64,000 nt of DNA from Margaritifera margaritifera (GCA_029931535.1 JAQPZY010000911.1:372001-436000), one strand, 5' to 3'; shown: positions 47,765 to 60,113, numbered from the stretch's first letter. The notes: generated by a model from the sequence alone, not told the origin. Program-made: numbers and translations.

Positions 47765-49275
47765 CACTTTTACAGTACAGCATTCCATGTAGAAAATTAA
47801 CAGTTACATGCTGCAATTGTTATTGCAGGACCTTTTCCAGAGAAATTTGTTGGAAATTGTTATACCCCAACCTGAGGCTTTACAGTGCAGCTTTCCTTGT
47901 AGAAAATTAAGAGAGCTATGTGCTGTACTCAGCAATTGTTATTGCAGGACATCCGTGAGGGAATTTTTTTTTAACTTTGTATACCCTGCCTCTAGAAGTG
48001 GGGGTATATAGTCATATTGTCCATCTGTCTGTCTGTCCATCCATCTATCCTCTAGAGGCAGGGGTATATAGTCATCATGTCCATCTGTCTGTCTGTCCAT
48101 CCATCTATCCAGGAGAGCTTATGGGATAGTCTGTTGTCTGTAATCCATTGGTATGTCCATTAGCACAAGTTTGTTATCACAACTTCTCCTAAAGTACTTG
48201 GAGGATTGCCATGAAACTTTAATCATATATTCATCCCATGATCTAGTTGGTCCTAAAAAATGGTGCAGTTCAGACATCCAGTATGGCAACCACAATGGCC
48301 ATCTTGAAAATCTTGTTATCACTTCTCCTGAATGAATGGTTATATCAACATGGAATTTTCACTGAAAGACGTCTTATGATGTCTGGTTGGTCCTAAACGA
48401 AAATGGTGTTGATCTGATGTCCAATATGGCCACCACAATGGTCATCTTGAAAATCTTGTTATTGCTACTTCTCCTAGATGGCTGGTCATATCAATATTGT
48501 GCTTACACTAAAAGACTTTTTATAATGTCAGGTTGGTCCTAAATGGAAATGGTGCCAATCTGATATCCAATATGGCCATCATGGCAGCCATCTTGAAAGT
48601 CTTGTTATCGTTACTTCTTCTGAACAGAAAGTCATATTAACATGGGTTTTTTACCAGAAGTCTTGTGTCTAGTTGGTCCTAAAGGAAAATCGTGCTGATC
48701 TAACATCCAATATGGTCACTATGGTGTCCATCTTGAAAATCTTCTTATTGCTTCTCCTCTTAAATGGAAAGTAACTTTGACATGGAGTTTTCATGAGAAG
48801 ACTTCTTTTGGTGTCTAGTTGGTCCTAAATGAAAACGATGCAAAGTGATCCTCAATATGGCAGCCATGGTGTCCATCTTGGAAATATTGTTATCTTCCCA
48901 AATGGATGGTCATATCAACATGGGAGTTTCAACAAAAGACTTCTTATGAGACCCAGTTGATTCTAAATGAAAATGGTGCCAATTACCTTGCATCCAATAT
49001 GGCAGCCACAATGGTTGTCTTGAAGATCTTGTTGTCACCACTCACCCTGAATGGATGATCATATTGACACAGGGTTTTCACCAAAAGACTTCTAATGTCT
49101 ACATGGCCCTAAATGAAAATGGTGCCAATCTGACATCTATTATGTCCACAACAATCTTGTTATTGCTGAAGAATATCAGAGATGGTTTCAACACTCAGCA
49201 GTTCAAAGGAAGAAATGGTCTTATCTTGAATTCCTGGAAATTCTTTTGGCCAGTCCCTTTGAGGGACTCTTGCTG
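47765..49275 (+). mobile_element. Composite element 1: 5' module, 7 core repeats, 3' module
   Basis: The 5' part has a 110-120 bp duplication (TTTACAGTRCAGC...TTATTGCAGGAC), two 62-64 bp copies containing GGGGTATATAGTCAT and CCATCTGTCTGTCTGTCC, and a module ending GAGGATTGCCATGAAACTTT. The core has about seven units of 137-148 bp marked by TTGGTCCTAAATGAAAATGG and CATCTTGAAAATCTTGTTAT. The 3' module (49165-49275) is AGAATATCAGAGATGGTTTC...GAGGGACTCTTG. Similar layouts, with a tandem core between fixed ends, are known from bivalve pearl and Helitron-like non-autonomous elements. That class assignment is an inference. Confidence 0.7.
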
Positions 49276-50262
49276 ATGGGTTGCCATCAAAGTTAGTAAA
49301 TATTATTGTCATCACTTGAAGATGCACATGCATGTATGGACAAATCCTACTGTTCCATTGATCTTTTTAAGAGTTATTGCCGTTTTTGACTTGAGCTGGA
49401 TGCAGTGTAAGACAGAATTTTGTGAATACAATATGTAGTTGCCCAGTGTTAAAAGCTTGCACATCAATAGAAACTAGAAATTGTATGCACTGAATTATTC
49501 ACCTGTTTGGTATTCTTTGAGAAATGGTTACGGTCATCGCTATCATTCATTTTTCAGTAACCACAGATAACATTGTGATAGAAATATATAGAACCACTTA
49601 AAGAATGCTGTAAAATGCACTCAAATCTACCACACAGGTCACATCGAGTAAATAATCACCTATATTTAACATTCTTCCACTCTTTCACATTCCCTTACAC
49701 AAAATTAGTGTATAAATAAACGTCAGTTGAGTAATCTCCAGTCTTTAGAGATTATTGTTTCTTTTCAATTTTCGGGCTTTGCTGTTTTAGGTATTTATGA
49801 GTGTTATTGTTGTTACAGGAATCAGTAGCGTTGTTACTGTTGTCTTGGATAGTTCAGGTGACTTGGCATCAAATCGGTACTGGTGGGATTCTCAGGTTGA
49901 ACTCTTGGTCTGATCATACATCTGTCTCTTCCATGACATTTTGTTGCTGTGGTGGAATCAAGCCTTAGATTTATGTGGTCACTTAATGAGTACAGAAGAA
50001 ATCTATATGCTTGATATTCCCTTGTTGCCACCAAATAGTACAGGAGAGAAATGTGTCGTGACAGGCACATTGTCTAGTATAGTTCAGTGCAAAGGCAGTG
50101 GCAGCTAGAGTAATGGGAGGAGCTGAGTTTGAGTTCGAGTCTTCGTCTGGTTTTGCACATTTCCCCCCTGCAGCTTAAATGTATAGATTATGTAAACATT
50201 CAGTCTCATTTGCAAGACATAAATAATCAATATAATTTTAATTGTGTCAAGCATTTTTACAG
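49276..50262. other. Upstream of LNX exon, nothing recognised
   Basis: A possible splice acceptor (GCATTTTTACAG at 50262) may start the LNX exon's 5' UTR part. No promoter was recognised. Confidence 0.4.
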
Positions 50263-50288
50263 GTGCATAGCAGGTGGATCTGATAGCC

Positions 50289-50309
50289 ATGAAAAACTCT
50301 ACTAGCTAG
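50289..50309 (+). promoter_or_regulatory. Upstream ORF in the LNX 5' leader
   Basis: A seven-codon frame (MKNSTS and stop) ends 19 bases before the main ATG. If this stretch is in the mature mRNA, it could reduce initiation at the main start. Confidence 0.45.
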
Positions 50310-50328
50310 CATCAGGGAGGTTTCCACA

Positions 50329-50690
50329 ATGGAGTATCCTGATCCTGACCCAGAAGCTGATATCCCTCCTCCTCCATACTCCGAGGCTGATACAAAGTCC
50401 ATCTCTTCCATAACAAGTCTAAAGCGTCTTGAGGCCGTGGTGTGCCAGACATGTGGTCAGTTTCATGAGCCAAATGGGACGCATCTTTATGACTACCACA
50501 CTCCTGTTGATGAAGACCTGCTGTGTCATATATGTTTACAGCCTCTTGTGAACCCAATTGACACAAAATGTGGACACACATTTTGCTCACGGTGCTTGAA
50601 GAACTACCTCCTGCTTCAGCAGCAGTGTCCAGTGGATAGACAGCCTCTGACTATCAGTGACTGCCAGAAATCCAGTATTCTAGTCAGAAG
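50329..50690 (+). CDS. LNX-type RING E3 ubiquitin ligase, first coding exon
   Basis: 120 codons plus two bases end at the donor AGAAG|GTAGGAAG. The start context is CACAATGG. A proline-rich leader holds PPPPY at residues 13-17. CQTCGQFH (C39, C42) matches the short CxxC block before the RING in LNX1/LNX2. The RING reads CHIC (66-69), CGHTFCSRC (81-89) and CPVD (100-103). As in vertebrate LNX, Asp replaces the last zinc-ligand Cys. The end, CQKSSILV, matches the LNX CKKSSILV block. LNX proteins are RING plus four-PDZ ligases that ubiquitinate Numb and bind junction and receptor tails. The next exon (TRAF-like cysteines) and the PDZ exons were not found to the right edge, so they lie beyond the window. 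LNX1 versus LNX2 cannot be separated in an invertebrate. Confidence 0.92.
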
Positions 50691-50746
50691 GTAGGAAGAT
50701 TACATGTATTTTTTGGAGTAAGTGTTGAAGTTTAGAGTCTTTCAGG

Positions 50747-50820
50747 GCATGCAATGGCAGATCGGGGTCTGTGCAGTTTTGCAGTTAGACTACTCAACTT
50801 ATAAGCGAATATATATGGTT
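50747..50820. mobile_element. Double-hairpin MITE, copy 6 (right end only)
   Basis: GCAGATCGGGGTCTGTGCAG is followed by the inner terminus (ACTTATAAGCGAATATATATGG). It lies about 60 bp into the LNX intron. Confidence 0.8.
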
Positions 50821-51441
50821 CTTTTTCTAACATTTTGTTGAACAGTTGTCAAAAATGTAATGGCACTATGTCACAAGGAGGGTCATAACATGACACTGGT
50901 GTCATTGTTTCTTTATTTTGTTGATTTTACAGCAACAAACTTGGATGGTCATTCACTGGCCAGTCAGAAAGTGCGTTACATTCACAGGTGTGTTAGCAAT
51001 CGGTATTGTTGCCATGAAATATCATTGTATCATTTAATCAATTGATAACTGATGCCATTTAATTTTTAAAATGAATGAGAACCATGTCATAAATAGATCT
51101 ATGTAAAACTTTTACCAGCATATACACTCACTTGCAAAATATAGAAGGTCTTTTTGAAGGACCATATTGTCGGCATTGCTCATCCTGCATTACACATTTT
51201 AAGAGAGAGTTATGTCCCTTGAAACAGTTACTGTGTTAACAAGTTTGTTTGACTTGTGTGTGGAATCCTAGGTTGTAATACTGAGTACACGAGATAATGA
51301 TTAATTCAGATTTAAAGAACTAAGTTTCAAAATGCATATGTTAAATACAACAAGTAGATCAAATATTACATGGATGTATGGAACTTACAATGCTTGTATG
51401 ATTATCTTCAGATCAGATGTGCAGTTTGGTTGTATATCTTA
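50821..51441 (+). other. LNX intron, nothing recognised
   Basis: A 61-codon frame at 50860-51045 lacks motifs and splice support. Confidence 0.45.
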
Positions 51442-51660
51442 GAGGCATGGTAATTCACTGGTTAGAGTTCTGGACTCCAATGCAGGAGTACCTAGTTCAA
51501 TTTCCAGACCAAGCCAGGTCAGCTGGTGTGTTTTGTTCTTAAACAATATGCTTTACTCTCATTGTCCAAGAAAAACTAACCAAAGGCACAGGGCAAAACA
51601 ACGTCAAGTAGGCTTAGCCCAACCTAACTAGAAATGTTGCACAGTTGATGCACACCAATC
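51442..51660 (+). mobile_element. tRNA-derived SINE, different family
   Basis: The head has TGGTAATTCACTGGTTAGAG (A box) and AGTTCAATTTCC (worn B box). The body TGTTCTTAAACAATATGCTT resembles the CTTGGGCAAGACACTTTAC block of many aquatic-animal SINEs. The 3' end is unclear. Confidence 0.7.
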
Positions 51661-51799
51661 ATTTAGAGAAAAAGTATCATGCAATGTTCTTTAGATACTT
51701 GCAGGCCAAAATAAAGGGTCAGAATTTGTTGGCATGGAAAAATCTTTCCCATGTTCCTGTCGACAAATTCTGATCCCAAGGATCAAATTTACTATCACT

Positions 51800-52890
51800 C
51801 ACAGTCCAGGATTGCCATGAAACTTTACATACACATTCATCTCGACACTGGTCCTAAATGACAATGGTGCTACTCAAACATCCAATATGGTCACCACAGT
51901 AGCCATCTTGAAAATCTTGTTATTGCTTTTCCTCTTGAATGGATGGTTATATCAACATGGGGTTTTCACTGAAAGACTTATTGTGATATCTAGTTGGTCC
52001 TAAATGAAAATGTTGCCAATCTGATGTCAACGTGGTTGGCAAGACAGCCGGCTTGAAAATCTTGTTGTGCCTTCTCCTCCTGAACAGAATGTCATATTGC
52101 CATGGGTTTTCACCAAAAAATTCTTCTGATGTCTAGTTGGTCCTAAATGAAAATGGTGCCACCTCGACATCCAATTTGGCCACCATCTTGAAAATCTTGT
52201 TACTGCTACTCCACATGAATGAATAGTAATATTGGCATTGGGTTTTCACTAACAGACTTTTTATGATTCTTGTTGGTCGTAAATGACAGTGGTACTGATC
52301 TGATGTCCAATATGACCACAGCTTCAATCTTGAAAATCTCATTGCTACTCCTCCTAGATGGAAAATCATATCAAGATTGGGGTTTTCACCAGAAGACTTC
52401 TTATGATGTCTAGTTAGTCGTAAATGAAAATGGTACTGATCTGAACTCCTGTATGACCACTGTGGTAGCCATCTTGAAAATCTTGTAATTGCTACTCTTC
52501 CTAAATGGAAAGTCATATTGACATGGGTTTTCACTTGAAGACTTTTTATGATATATTGTTGGTCCTGAATGAAAGTGGTGCCAATCTGACTTCAAATATG
52601 GCAGCCATCTTGAAAATCAGGTCAATAGTCCTCCTAAATGGAAAATCATATCGACATGGGGTTTTCATCAGAAGACTTCTTATGGTGTCTGGTTGGTCCT
52701 GAATGAAAAAGATGGTGATCTCACATACAATGTGCCAATATGGCTGCCACAGCAGCCAGCTAATATAAAAATCTTATCACTCAAGAATATCAGAGATGGT
52801 TCAACACTCAGCAGTTAAAAAGAAGAAATGGTCTTATTTTGAATTGCTGGAAATTCTTTGTGGAAGGTAGAGTGTCAATCCCTTCCTGTC
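51800..52890 (+). mobile_element. Composite element 2: 7 core repeats and 3' module
   Basis: Core landmarks (TTGGTCCTAAATG or variants) lie near 51848, 51994, 52136, 52273, 52412, 52559 and 52693. The 3' module starts at about 52780 with AATATCAGAGATGGTTCAAC. The 5' module is truncated to GGATTGCCATGAAACTTTAC. Frames on both strands come from the repeat. Confidence 0.75.
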
Positions 52891-54320
52891 ATTGTATCTG
52901 ATTGCCTGCAAAGAACAGACAAGACATAGTACAGCTCATGTAATTTTTCATTTCTCCATGCATCAAAGTGGTGGTGGAGAGAGCATGGAGAGGAATAAGA
53001 AAAGTCCTTCCACCATCTCTCCATGCATTCTGATGGAACTGCCATGGTTTCATGCAGAGAATAGCTGTATACACCATGCTTTCTCACGCGAGTTGATGTA
53101 GTGTCAATAAAATGGGTGTAGTTTACTGTTCATGACCCCAGCAAGCATAAACTAAAAAGTTTAATTGAGAGAGGGAGAGCTTGGTGGGACACTGAGTTAA
53201 TCTGTGTTGTTGCTGTTATAAATAAAATTTTAGATAACATTAATATAATGCCAATGACATGCAAACTCTATATATTGCATGAAGCATATAGATTTCAGGG
53301 TTTTCTTATCTCTGCTGGATAGAGACAAGAAGAGCTTGTGCGATGGCCTGTTGTTTTTCTGTTCCTAAGCACAAATTTGTTATTGCTACTCCTAAACTAC
53401 ATCGAGGCATTCCATGCTTAATAGTCCTCAATGTAGGTACTAGGAGGGCATGGCTGACTCTGGAGATTTGTGACCAATTGGTCTCAATGACTTTTGTCAA
53501 GGTATGCAGGCTTGAACTAAACTTACTGTACAGAAACTATTATTTTCTTATTAGACTTACCATGACACTGACCTCTGACAATTAGACCCCAAAATTGATA
53601 GTTCTTTTTATTCTACGTGCAAGCAATCTACTAAGTTTGGTCAAACAACTTACTCTAGAACAAAAGTAATTGTGCAAAAACTATTTTTCTCTGAATCACA
53701 ATGACCTTGATCTTTGACCTCTGCCCCCCCCCCCCCCTCCCCAGGACATTTTCACTGCCTTAAATGCAGACCCTACACAAATGTTGGTCATGATATGCAG
53801 TCATAAACTCAAGTTATTATGCAAAATAATGCATTTTTCTTCTTTCAGTTAGTGACCTTGACCTTTCACTGTTTGACCACAATATCAACAGGCTTCTTTC
53901 TTACCCAGAGTGTAAGCCATCCACAAACTTTGGTGAAGTATTTCTTGTACAGAAACCATTTTTCATTTTCCGGTCAGTGACCATGACCTTTGAACTTTTG
54001 ACCCAACACCATTATTCGTTCTGCCCTATGGCAGGCACATAACAAACTTTACACATCCATAAATGCACACAAGGCAAGTGATGTGGCAGTTAATTAAAAT
54101 AACTGAAGACATTGGTAAACCAAACTAACTAAGCAGTCGAGTACAGTTGTCCATAATCAATTCTAAACAATTATTTCCTCTTTGTTCAGAAAACAATTTT
54201 TTTTACAGAATCATGTACGTGATATGATTTAAGTCTACTGTGTTTCAGATGTAGTATTGAGAATATTTTTATTATAATTAATTAAATCTGATGCCTGGTT
54301 AGAGGTGACAAAATAATAAA
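52891..54320. other. No gene; stray 5' module and GACCTTGACC-rich sequence
   Basis: A 5' module of the composite family (GAGCTTGTGCGATGGCCTGT...) stands alone at about 53330-53410. The stretch 53690-54010 has repeats of GTGACCTTGACCTTT... with a C-tract at about 53726. An unrelated 69-codon frame at 52892-53101 lacks support. Confidence 0.45.
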
Positions 54321-54329
54321 TTAAGATTG

Positions 54330-55850
54330 CCATAAAACTCTGCATTCATCCCGAGGTCTATTTGGTCCTATATGAAAATGGTGGTGTTCAGACATCCAGT
54401 ATGGCTGCCACAGCAGCCATCTTGAAAATCTTGTTATTGATACTCCTCCAGAATGGATGGTCATATCAACATGGGGTTTCCACTCAAAGACTTCTTATGA
54501 TGACTTGTTGGTTCTAAATGAAAATGTTGCTGATCTGAAGTTCAATATGGCCACCATGGAAGCCAGCTTGAAAATCTTATCGCTACTTCTGAAGAACAGA
54601 AAGTCATATTGACATAAAGTTTTTGCCAGAAAGATTTCTCATGATGTCCAGTTGGATCTAGATGAAAATAGTTCTGCTTGGACATGCAATATGGCCACCA
54701 GTGGCCATCTTGGATATCTTGTTATTACTACTCCTGGATGGATGGTCTTACAGTATCAACATAGGATTTTTGCTAAATGACTTCTTATGATGTCTAGTTG
54801 GTGCTAAATGAGAATGGTGCCAATCTGACACCCAGTATGGCCACCACAGCAGTCATCTTGAAAATCTTATTAATCCTACTCCTCCTGAATGGAAAGTCAC
54901 ACCAGCATGGGGTTTTCACCAGAAGACTTCTTATGGTTTCTAGTTGGTCTTAATAAAATAATGTGCAGATCTGATATCCAATATGGCCACCACAATGACC
55001 ATCTTGAATATCTTATCGCAACTCCTCCCAGATGGAAAGTCATATTGACATTGGGTTTGTGCCAAGAGACTTTTTATGATGTCTAGATGGTACTAAATGA
55101 AAATGGTGCCGATCTCATATCCAGTATGGTCACCATAGCAGCCATTTCAAAAATGTTGTTATAGCTACTCATACTGCATGTAAATGGAAAGTCTTATCAA
55201 CATTGTTTTTTCACCAGAAGACTTATAATGATATCTAGTTGGCCCTGAATGAAAATGGTGCCAATCTGACCTCAAATACAGCCACCATGGCAGCCATTTA
55301 GAATTCTTCTTGTTGCTACTCCTCCTAAATGGAAAGTTGTATTGACATGGGATTTTCACCAGAAGAGTTTCTATGGTGTCTAGTTAGTCCTGAATGAAAA
55401 TTATGCCGATCTCACATACAGTATGGCCACTATGGCAGCCATCTTGAAAAACTTGCTATTGCTATTCCTCCAAAATTGATGGTCATATTGACATAGGGTT
55501 TCACCAAAAGACTAGTTGATCCTAAATGAAAATGGTGCCCTGCAGACAGCCAATATTGCTGCCACAGTGAACATATTGAAAATCATGTTACCAATTCTCC
55601 TGAATAGATGGTCATATTGGCATGGGTTTTTCACCAAATGTCTTCTAATGGTGTCTAGTTTGCTCTAAATGAAAATGGTGCCGATCTTACATCCAATATG
55701 TCTGACACAGCGGCTGATTTGAAAATATCACTCAAGAATATCAGAGATGGTTTGAACACTCATCAGTTAAAAAGAAGAAATGGTCTTATCTTGAATTCCT
55801 GGAAGTTCTTTTTGGACAGTAGAGCATCGGTCCCTTGAGGGACTCTTGTT
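54330..55850 (+). mobile_element. Composite element 3: 10 core repeats and 3' module
   Basis: Core landmarks recur near 54361, 54508, 54652, 54798, 54943, 55085, 55239, 55386, 55517 and 55658. The 3' module runs from about 55730 (AATATCAGAGATGGTTTGAA) to GAGGGACTCTTG. The 5' end is truncated. Confidence 0.75.
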
Positions 55851-56179
55851 TATTTTTTCAGTCCTACATTATTGGAAACATAAGCAATTTCTTTATCATC
55901 AAATAATTAAGAATATTAAATGAACTACTTTGATTGTTAAAATTGGATATATTTAGAAAAAGACATGCTGAAATCTTTACATGCAAAAGCAGGTGAAATC
56001 CACACTTGCTAGTGATAGGAAAAACCAGAGAGACATAAGCCTGATGAGAGTATAGTTAATTGTATGATAAGGATCTTGGTAATGAATGTATTAGGGATCA
56101 TTTTTCAGATGGCATCATGGTTGGTGTCAATGTAAAGTTTTATACACCTGCCATAAGGTAAATTATATGTTATAATATC
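55851..56179. other. No gene recognised
   Basis: AT-rich sequence without features. Confidence 0.4.
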
Positions 56180-56935
56180 TGTCATACTCAGTCAGTAGCT
56201 TGTATCTGGGGCAAGAAAGAAACCTCTTGATTTCTGGCTTTTAAGGTCAAGGTCACAGGGGCTTAAAACTTTCCACACAATAACTTGACTTGTACGCCAG
56301 ATACTTTGATCAAACTTTGTAAATGGATTCCATTTGAGATTAGAAATAAACCTATTGATTTGGGGGTTAAAAGGTAAGATGTTAAGGTCATAGTGACTCA
56401 AAGAAGAAAAATGGTTTCCACATGATATTGTGAGTTCTTTATATCACCTACTTTGACCAATCTATGTGGATAACTTGCATTTGAGACAGGGAAGACAACA
56501 TTTCATGTTGTGATCAAAAGGTCAAAGGTCAAGGTCAGAGGGACTGACAGAAGGAACAACAATTTTCACATAATGATTTAAGTTCTGTACCACATATCAT
56601 GATTAAGCATTGTAGACGGCTTACATCTGAGGCCAGGGAGACACCTGTTGACTTTGTGTTTTTAAGGTCAAGGTCAGAGGGACTCCAAGATGGTAAATGG
56701 TTTCCACAAAATATCTCAGGTTCTGTGCCACAAACCATAACCAAACTTTGTGGATGGCTTGCATTTGAAACAAGAAAAGCACCTATCAATTTTGGGGCCA
56801 GGGTCACAAAGACTGAAAGAAGAAAAATGGTTTCAACAAAATAACTTGAATTTTATGTCATCTACCTTGACCAAATTTTGTTAATGGCTTGCATTTAAGA
56901 CAAGGAAGACACCTATTGATTTCAGATTCAAAGGT
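56180..56935. repeat. Diverged tandem array, period about 117-150 bp
   Basis: Five units share AAGGTCAAGGTCAGAGGGACT, AAGAAAAATGGTTTCCACA and GTTCTGTACCACATACC. Anchors lie near 56285, 56437, 56580, 56728 and 56845. Confidence 0.8.
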
Positions 56936-57039
56936 CGGGTATCTGACCAATGAAACATAGTTTTATATAAAAGAAATATAATAATACTATTTGCCACATA
57001 GCAAGCAGATATTGTGCAGTTTATGAAACTTGTTGCAGT

Positions 57040-58150
57040 TAGCTCCTGTCTCACTGGCATGTTGTATGGAGCATTACATGATTCTCTGGCACTGTTGTAG
57101 GTTCTAATTTTTATGTGGTCATTAAACATAATGGTTCTGTTCATCCTGGAGAATACTACTCACCATGGGCTAAAGTTGGTCAAGTGACTATTGTTCATGC
57201 TTTACTGATTAGTTTCATTTTTCTCATGTAGCTTCATTTCTCTGACATGCCATATGTACAGCCATGAAGCTTGATGGGTGTAATCATTTTAGAGGTTACT
57301 ATTCACCAAGGACAAAAGTAGGTCACAGTGACCTACATTTCATACTACAGTAATTATGTTATGTTTTCACATTTAGTTCAGTTTCTCTGTCACTGTTGTT
57401 TGTACAGTCATGATATTTGATGGGTATATTGATACTGAAGAGTACTACTCATCACCAGTGACTACTTCAAGTTTTTGCATTTTGCTCAATTCCTCTTCCT
57501 CTAACACTGTTGTATATACAGGCATTAAACCTGATGGATCTGTCCAGCTTAGTGAGTACTAGTCACCACATGCAAAAAGTAGGTCACAGTGGTTATTTTT
57601 TATGCTCCCATGATTACATTAAGTTTTTGCATTTAGCTCCATTTTTACTACTGAAGATATTATAATGGATCTTTAGCCACTTATATAACATCATGTCTGT
57701 TACATACTATAGCCACTCCCCCGTAGGTGAAGGTCACAGCAAGAGAAAATGTGACTCTGCCTTGTATCCTTGTCTGGAGTATAACTTCTGAACCACTGAA
57801 AACATGTAATAAAACTTGAACCAGTTATATATCATGACTAGACAGTGTCACATTCCATAGCCACTCCTCCTCCCCCAAGGTCATGGTAATGGAAAATATA
57901 AATCAGTAACCCCTATCCATGATATTTTAATGAAACTTAAGCCTGTTATATATCTTGACTTGACAGTTTGTGGCATATTCATTGATACTCCCAGCCCTCA
58001 AGGTTAAGATCATAACAAAGGATAATATGTCAGTGGCTTGTTTCCTTATCCAGGCTGTCACTTGTTATCCCCAACAGATATTTTGATGAAGCTTTACCCA
58101 GGTCAACACCTTATCATGCAATAGTCAAATTCCTAGCTCAAAGGTCAGAC
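57040..58150. repeat. Diverged tandem arrays rich in AGGTCA half-sites
   Basis: The first part has units near 57110, 57256, 57400 and 57514 sharing TCTCTGRCACTGTTGTWTGTACAG and GAGTACTACTCACCA. The second part (57650-58150) repeats AGCCACTCC..AAGGTCA and ATATCWTGACTTGACAG. Confidence 0.7.
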
Positions 58151-58276
58151 CTATTAGTAGGGAAAAGGTCATGAGACAGGTGTATCACATGCTATTTATG
58201 GTACTCTTGTCCAGTGTGTAATGCATGTACCATAAATTTGTTGAAACCACAGCAATACGTAATTGTGCATCTCTGT

Positions 58277-58359
58277 ACTTTTACTTTTAGGAGAATTTTA
58301 AGTATATATATATATATCACACACATATATACTGGTATATGTGTATCTATATCTATCTA

Positions 58360-58439
<80 letters not shown>

Positions 58440-58609
58440 AAGCAATAGTTCCTTTATATATTTATTTCAACACAAAGTGATGGATTTTAAATTATTATCC
58501 TGGTCATAGTTATTCTTTTAATACCAAAGTACTTTTACTTCTAGGAGAATTTTAAGTATATATATATATCACACACATACACACATATATACTGGTGTAT
58601 GTGTATCTA

Positions 58610-58697
<88 letters not shown>

Positions 58698-58788
58698 AAG
58701 CAATAGTTCCTTTTTATATTTATTTCAACACAAAGTGATGGATTTTAAATTATTATCCTGGTCATAGTTATTCTTTTAATACCAAAGT
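58277..58788. repeat. Recent 254-258 bp tandem duplication around (AT)n tracts
   Basis: 58277-58530 and 58531-58788 are nearly identical outside the variable (AT)n and (TCTA)n tracts. Both end with TTATTCTTTTAATACCAAAG. Confidence 0.93.
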
Positions 58789-59891
58789 GACCAGTCAGTG
58801 ATGAAGTGATTCATAAGGTTAGGGTTATTTTTGTTTCATGCAGTGACTTTGTGCACTGCACAGAAATATACTTTTGTTATTTCAAAAAGTAGCTAAACAG
58901 ATGTCAGTGACTCGTCAGCTTTCGAAGTACTTGGTGGAAGATAGTTCTTTAAATGAAAGTCCTTGAAACATGGATCAGACAGCCATAATTCTTGTTAATC
59001 TTATCTTTCTTTGTTGCAGTAAAAGGCCTTGTGACTCTGTGTATGAAATCTCATAATCCTCCGTAGTCTCCATAGTCAGACTGAGTTTTATGACCCTGTT
59101 TGCACTTTCTAACTCAAAATGACACCTTGGATTATGTCCCATCAAACTGTATGTATGCAGACAAATGATGATGAGATTATGAAAGATTATGTGAAAGATA
59201 CATGAACAATAAAGTTTTGATATGGAGTAATGTCATTTTGATGACTGTATCTTTTTTGTGCTGTTAAAAGATTAATAGCAAAACAATACTCTGTACAAAA
59301 AATCATTAGTCATGTGCCTCTCTCATGCAGCCCATGATTGGATAAAGTTGTGGAAGGAGTACAGAAATTGAATGAAATAATCAAGATTTAATTTTATTTC
59401 TATGAAAATTGCTGGTAGTTAAATTTTGTGAGATTTTTCAGTTTTGTTTAGATGGCATGATCAAGCAAATTTCAGTAATATAAATCATTTTTACACAGAA
59501 TAATCCGTCTTGATGTCACTTTTTTTGTGCAGGAAGAAACACAAGTTTTATTCACTTGCAATGCAAATTAATAGCTTTCTCAATAAAATTGTATTCAACA
59601 ATGTGATAGATGAATCAAGGTCAAAGAGCATACAAAAACATGCACCTGTCAGTTCTTGCTGTATAAATAGCAGTAAAGCATTTAATTTTAAACCAATTAC
59701 TGGGTACTGTATTTAGAAAAATTTCTGCATTCTTCAATCTTCTTGAATTTGTAAATTTTGCAGAAGTCTCTGTCTTTCATTTTTTGGGCATTTATGAACT
59801 TGGTCAGCTGGTGGTACTCATTGTAGTTGGTTGACATCAATCCTGTGCAGAGCAGCACAATGCAGCGAGTTAAGCTGCATTAGAAATACAT
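58789..59891 (+). other. LNX intron or intergenic; no exon confirmed
   Basis: A 68-codon frame (59510-59716) follows a good acceptor (TTTTTTTGTGCAG|G) and is open in the right phase, but it does not match LNX and ends in a stop without a donor. I do not call it. Confidence 0.4.
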
Positions 59892-60113
59892 TACCATATA
59901 TACTCGCGTATAAGCCTGGTCAAAATGCAACAACATACACCCTGATCTGCCATCACATAAATGCGCCAGCAGATCAATGTCTATGTTGCTTGTTTTACTG
60001 ATTAGCCCTTACAAACTGCATCGACCCAGATCTGCCGGGACATTATTCGATGGCAGATCTGGGTCTATGCAGTTTGCTGTTGGTATCGGATTATATGCGA
60101 GTATAGACAGTGG
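59892..60113. mobile_element. Double-hairpin MITE, copy 7
   Basis: The left terminus is TACCATATATACTCGCGTAT. Hairpin 1 is CACCCTGATCTGCC / AGCAGATCAATGT. Hairpin 2 is GACCCAGATCTGCC / GGCAGATCTGGGTC with loop GGGACATTATTCGAT. Confidence 0.85.

Noticed and set aside
48230..49160. CRISPR-like or regulatory array
   Set aside because: The units are diverged, have no spacer structure, and belong to a repeated animal element.
52133..52595. 133-codon and other frames at 52-55 kb
   Set aside because: They follow the 145-bp tandem units and repeat the same degenerate peptide.
59510..59716. Possible second LNX exon after a strong acceptor
   Set aside because: The phase fits, but the sequence lacks the LNX TRAF-like cysteines and ends in a stop without a donor.
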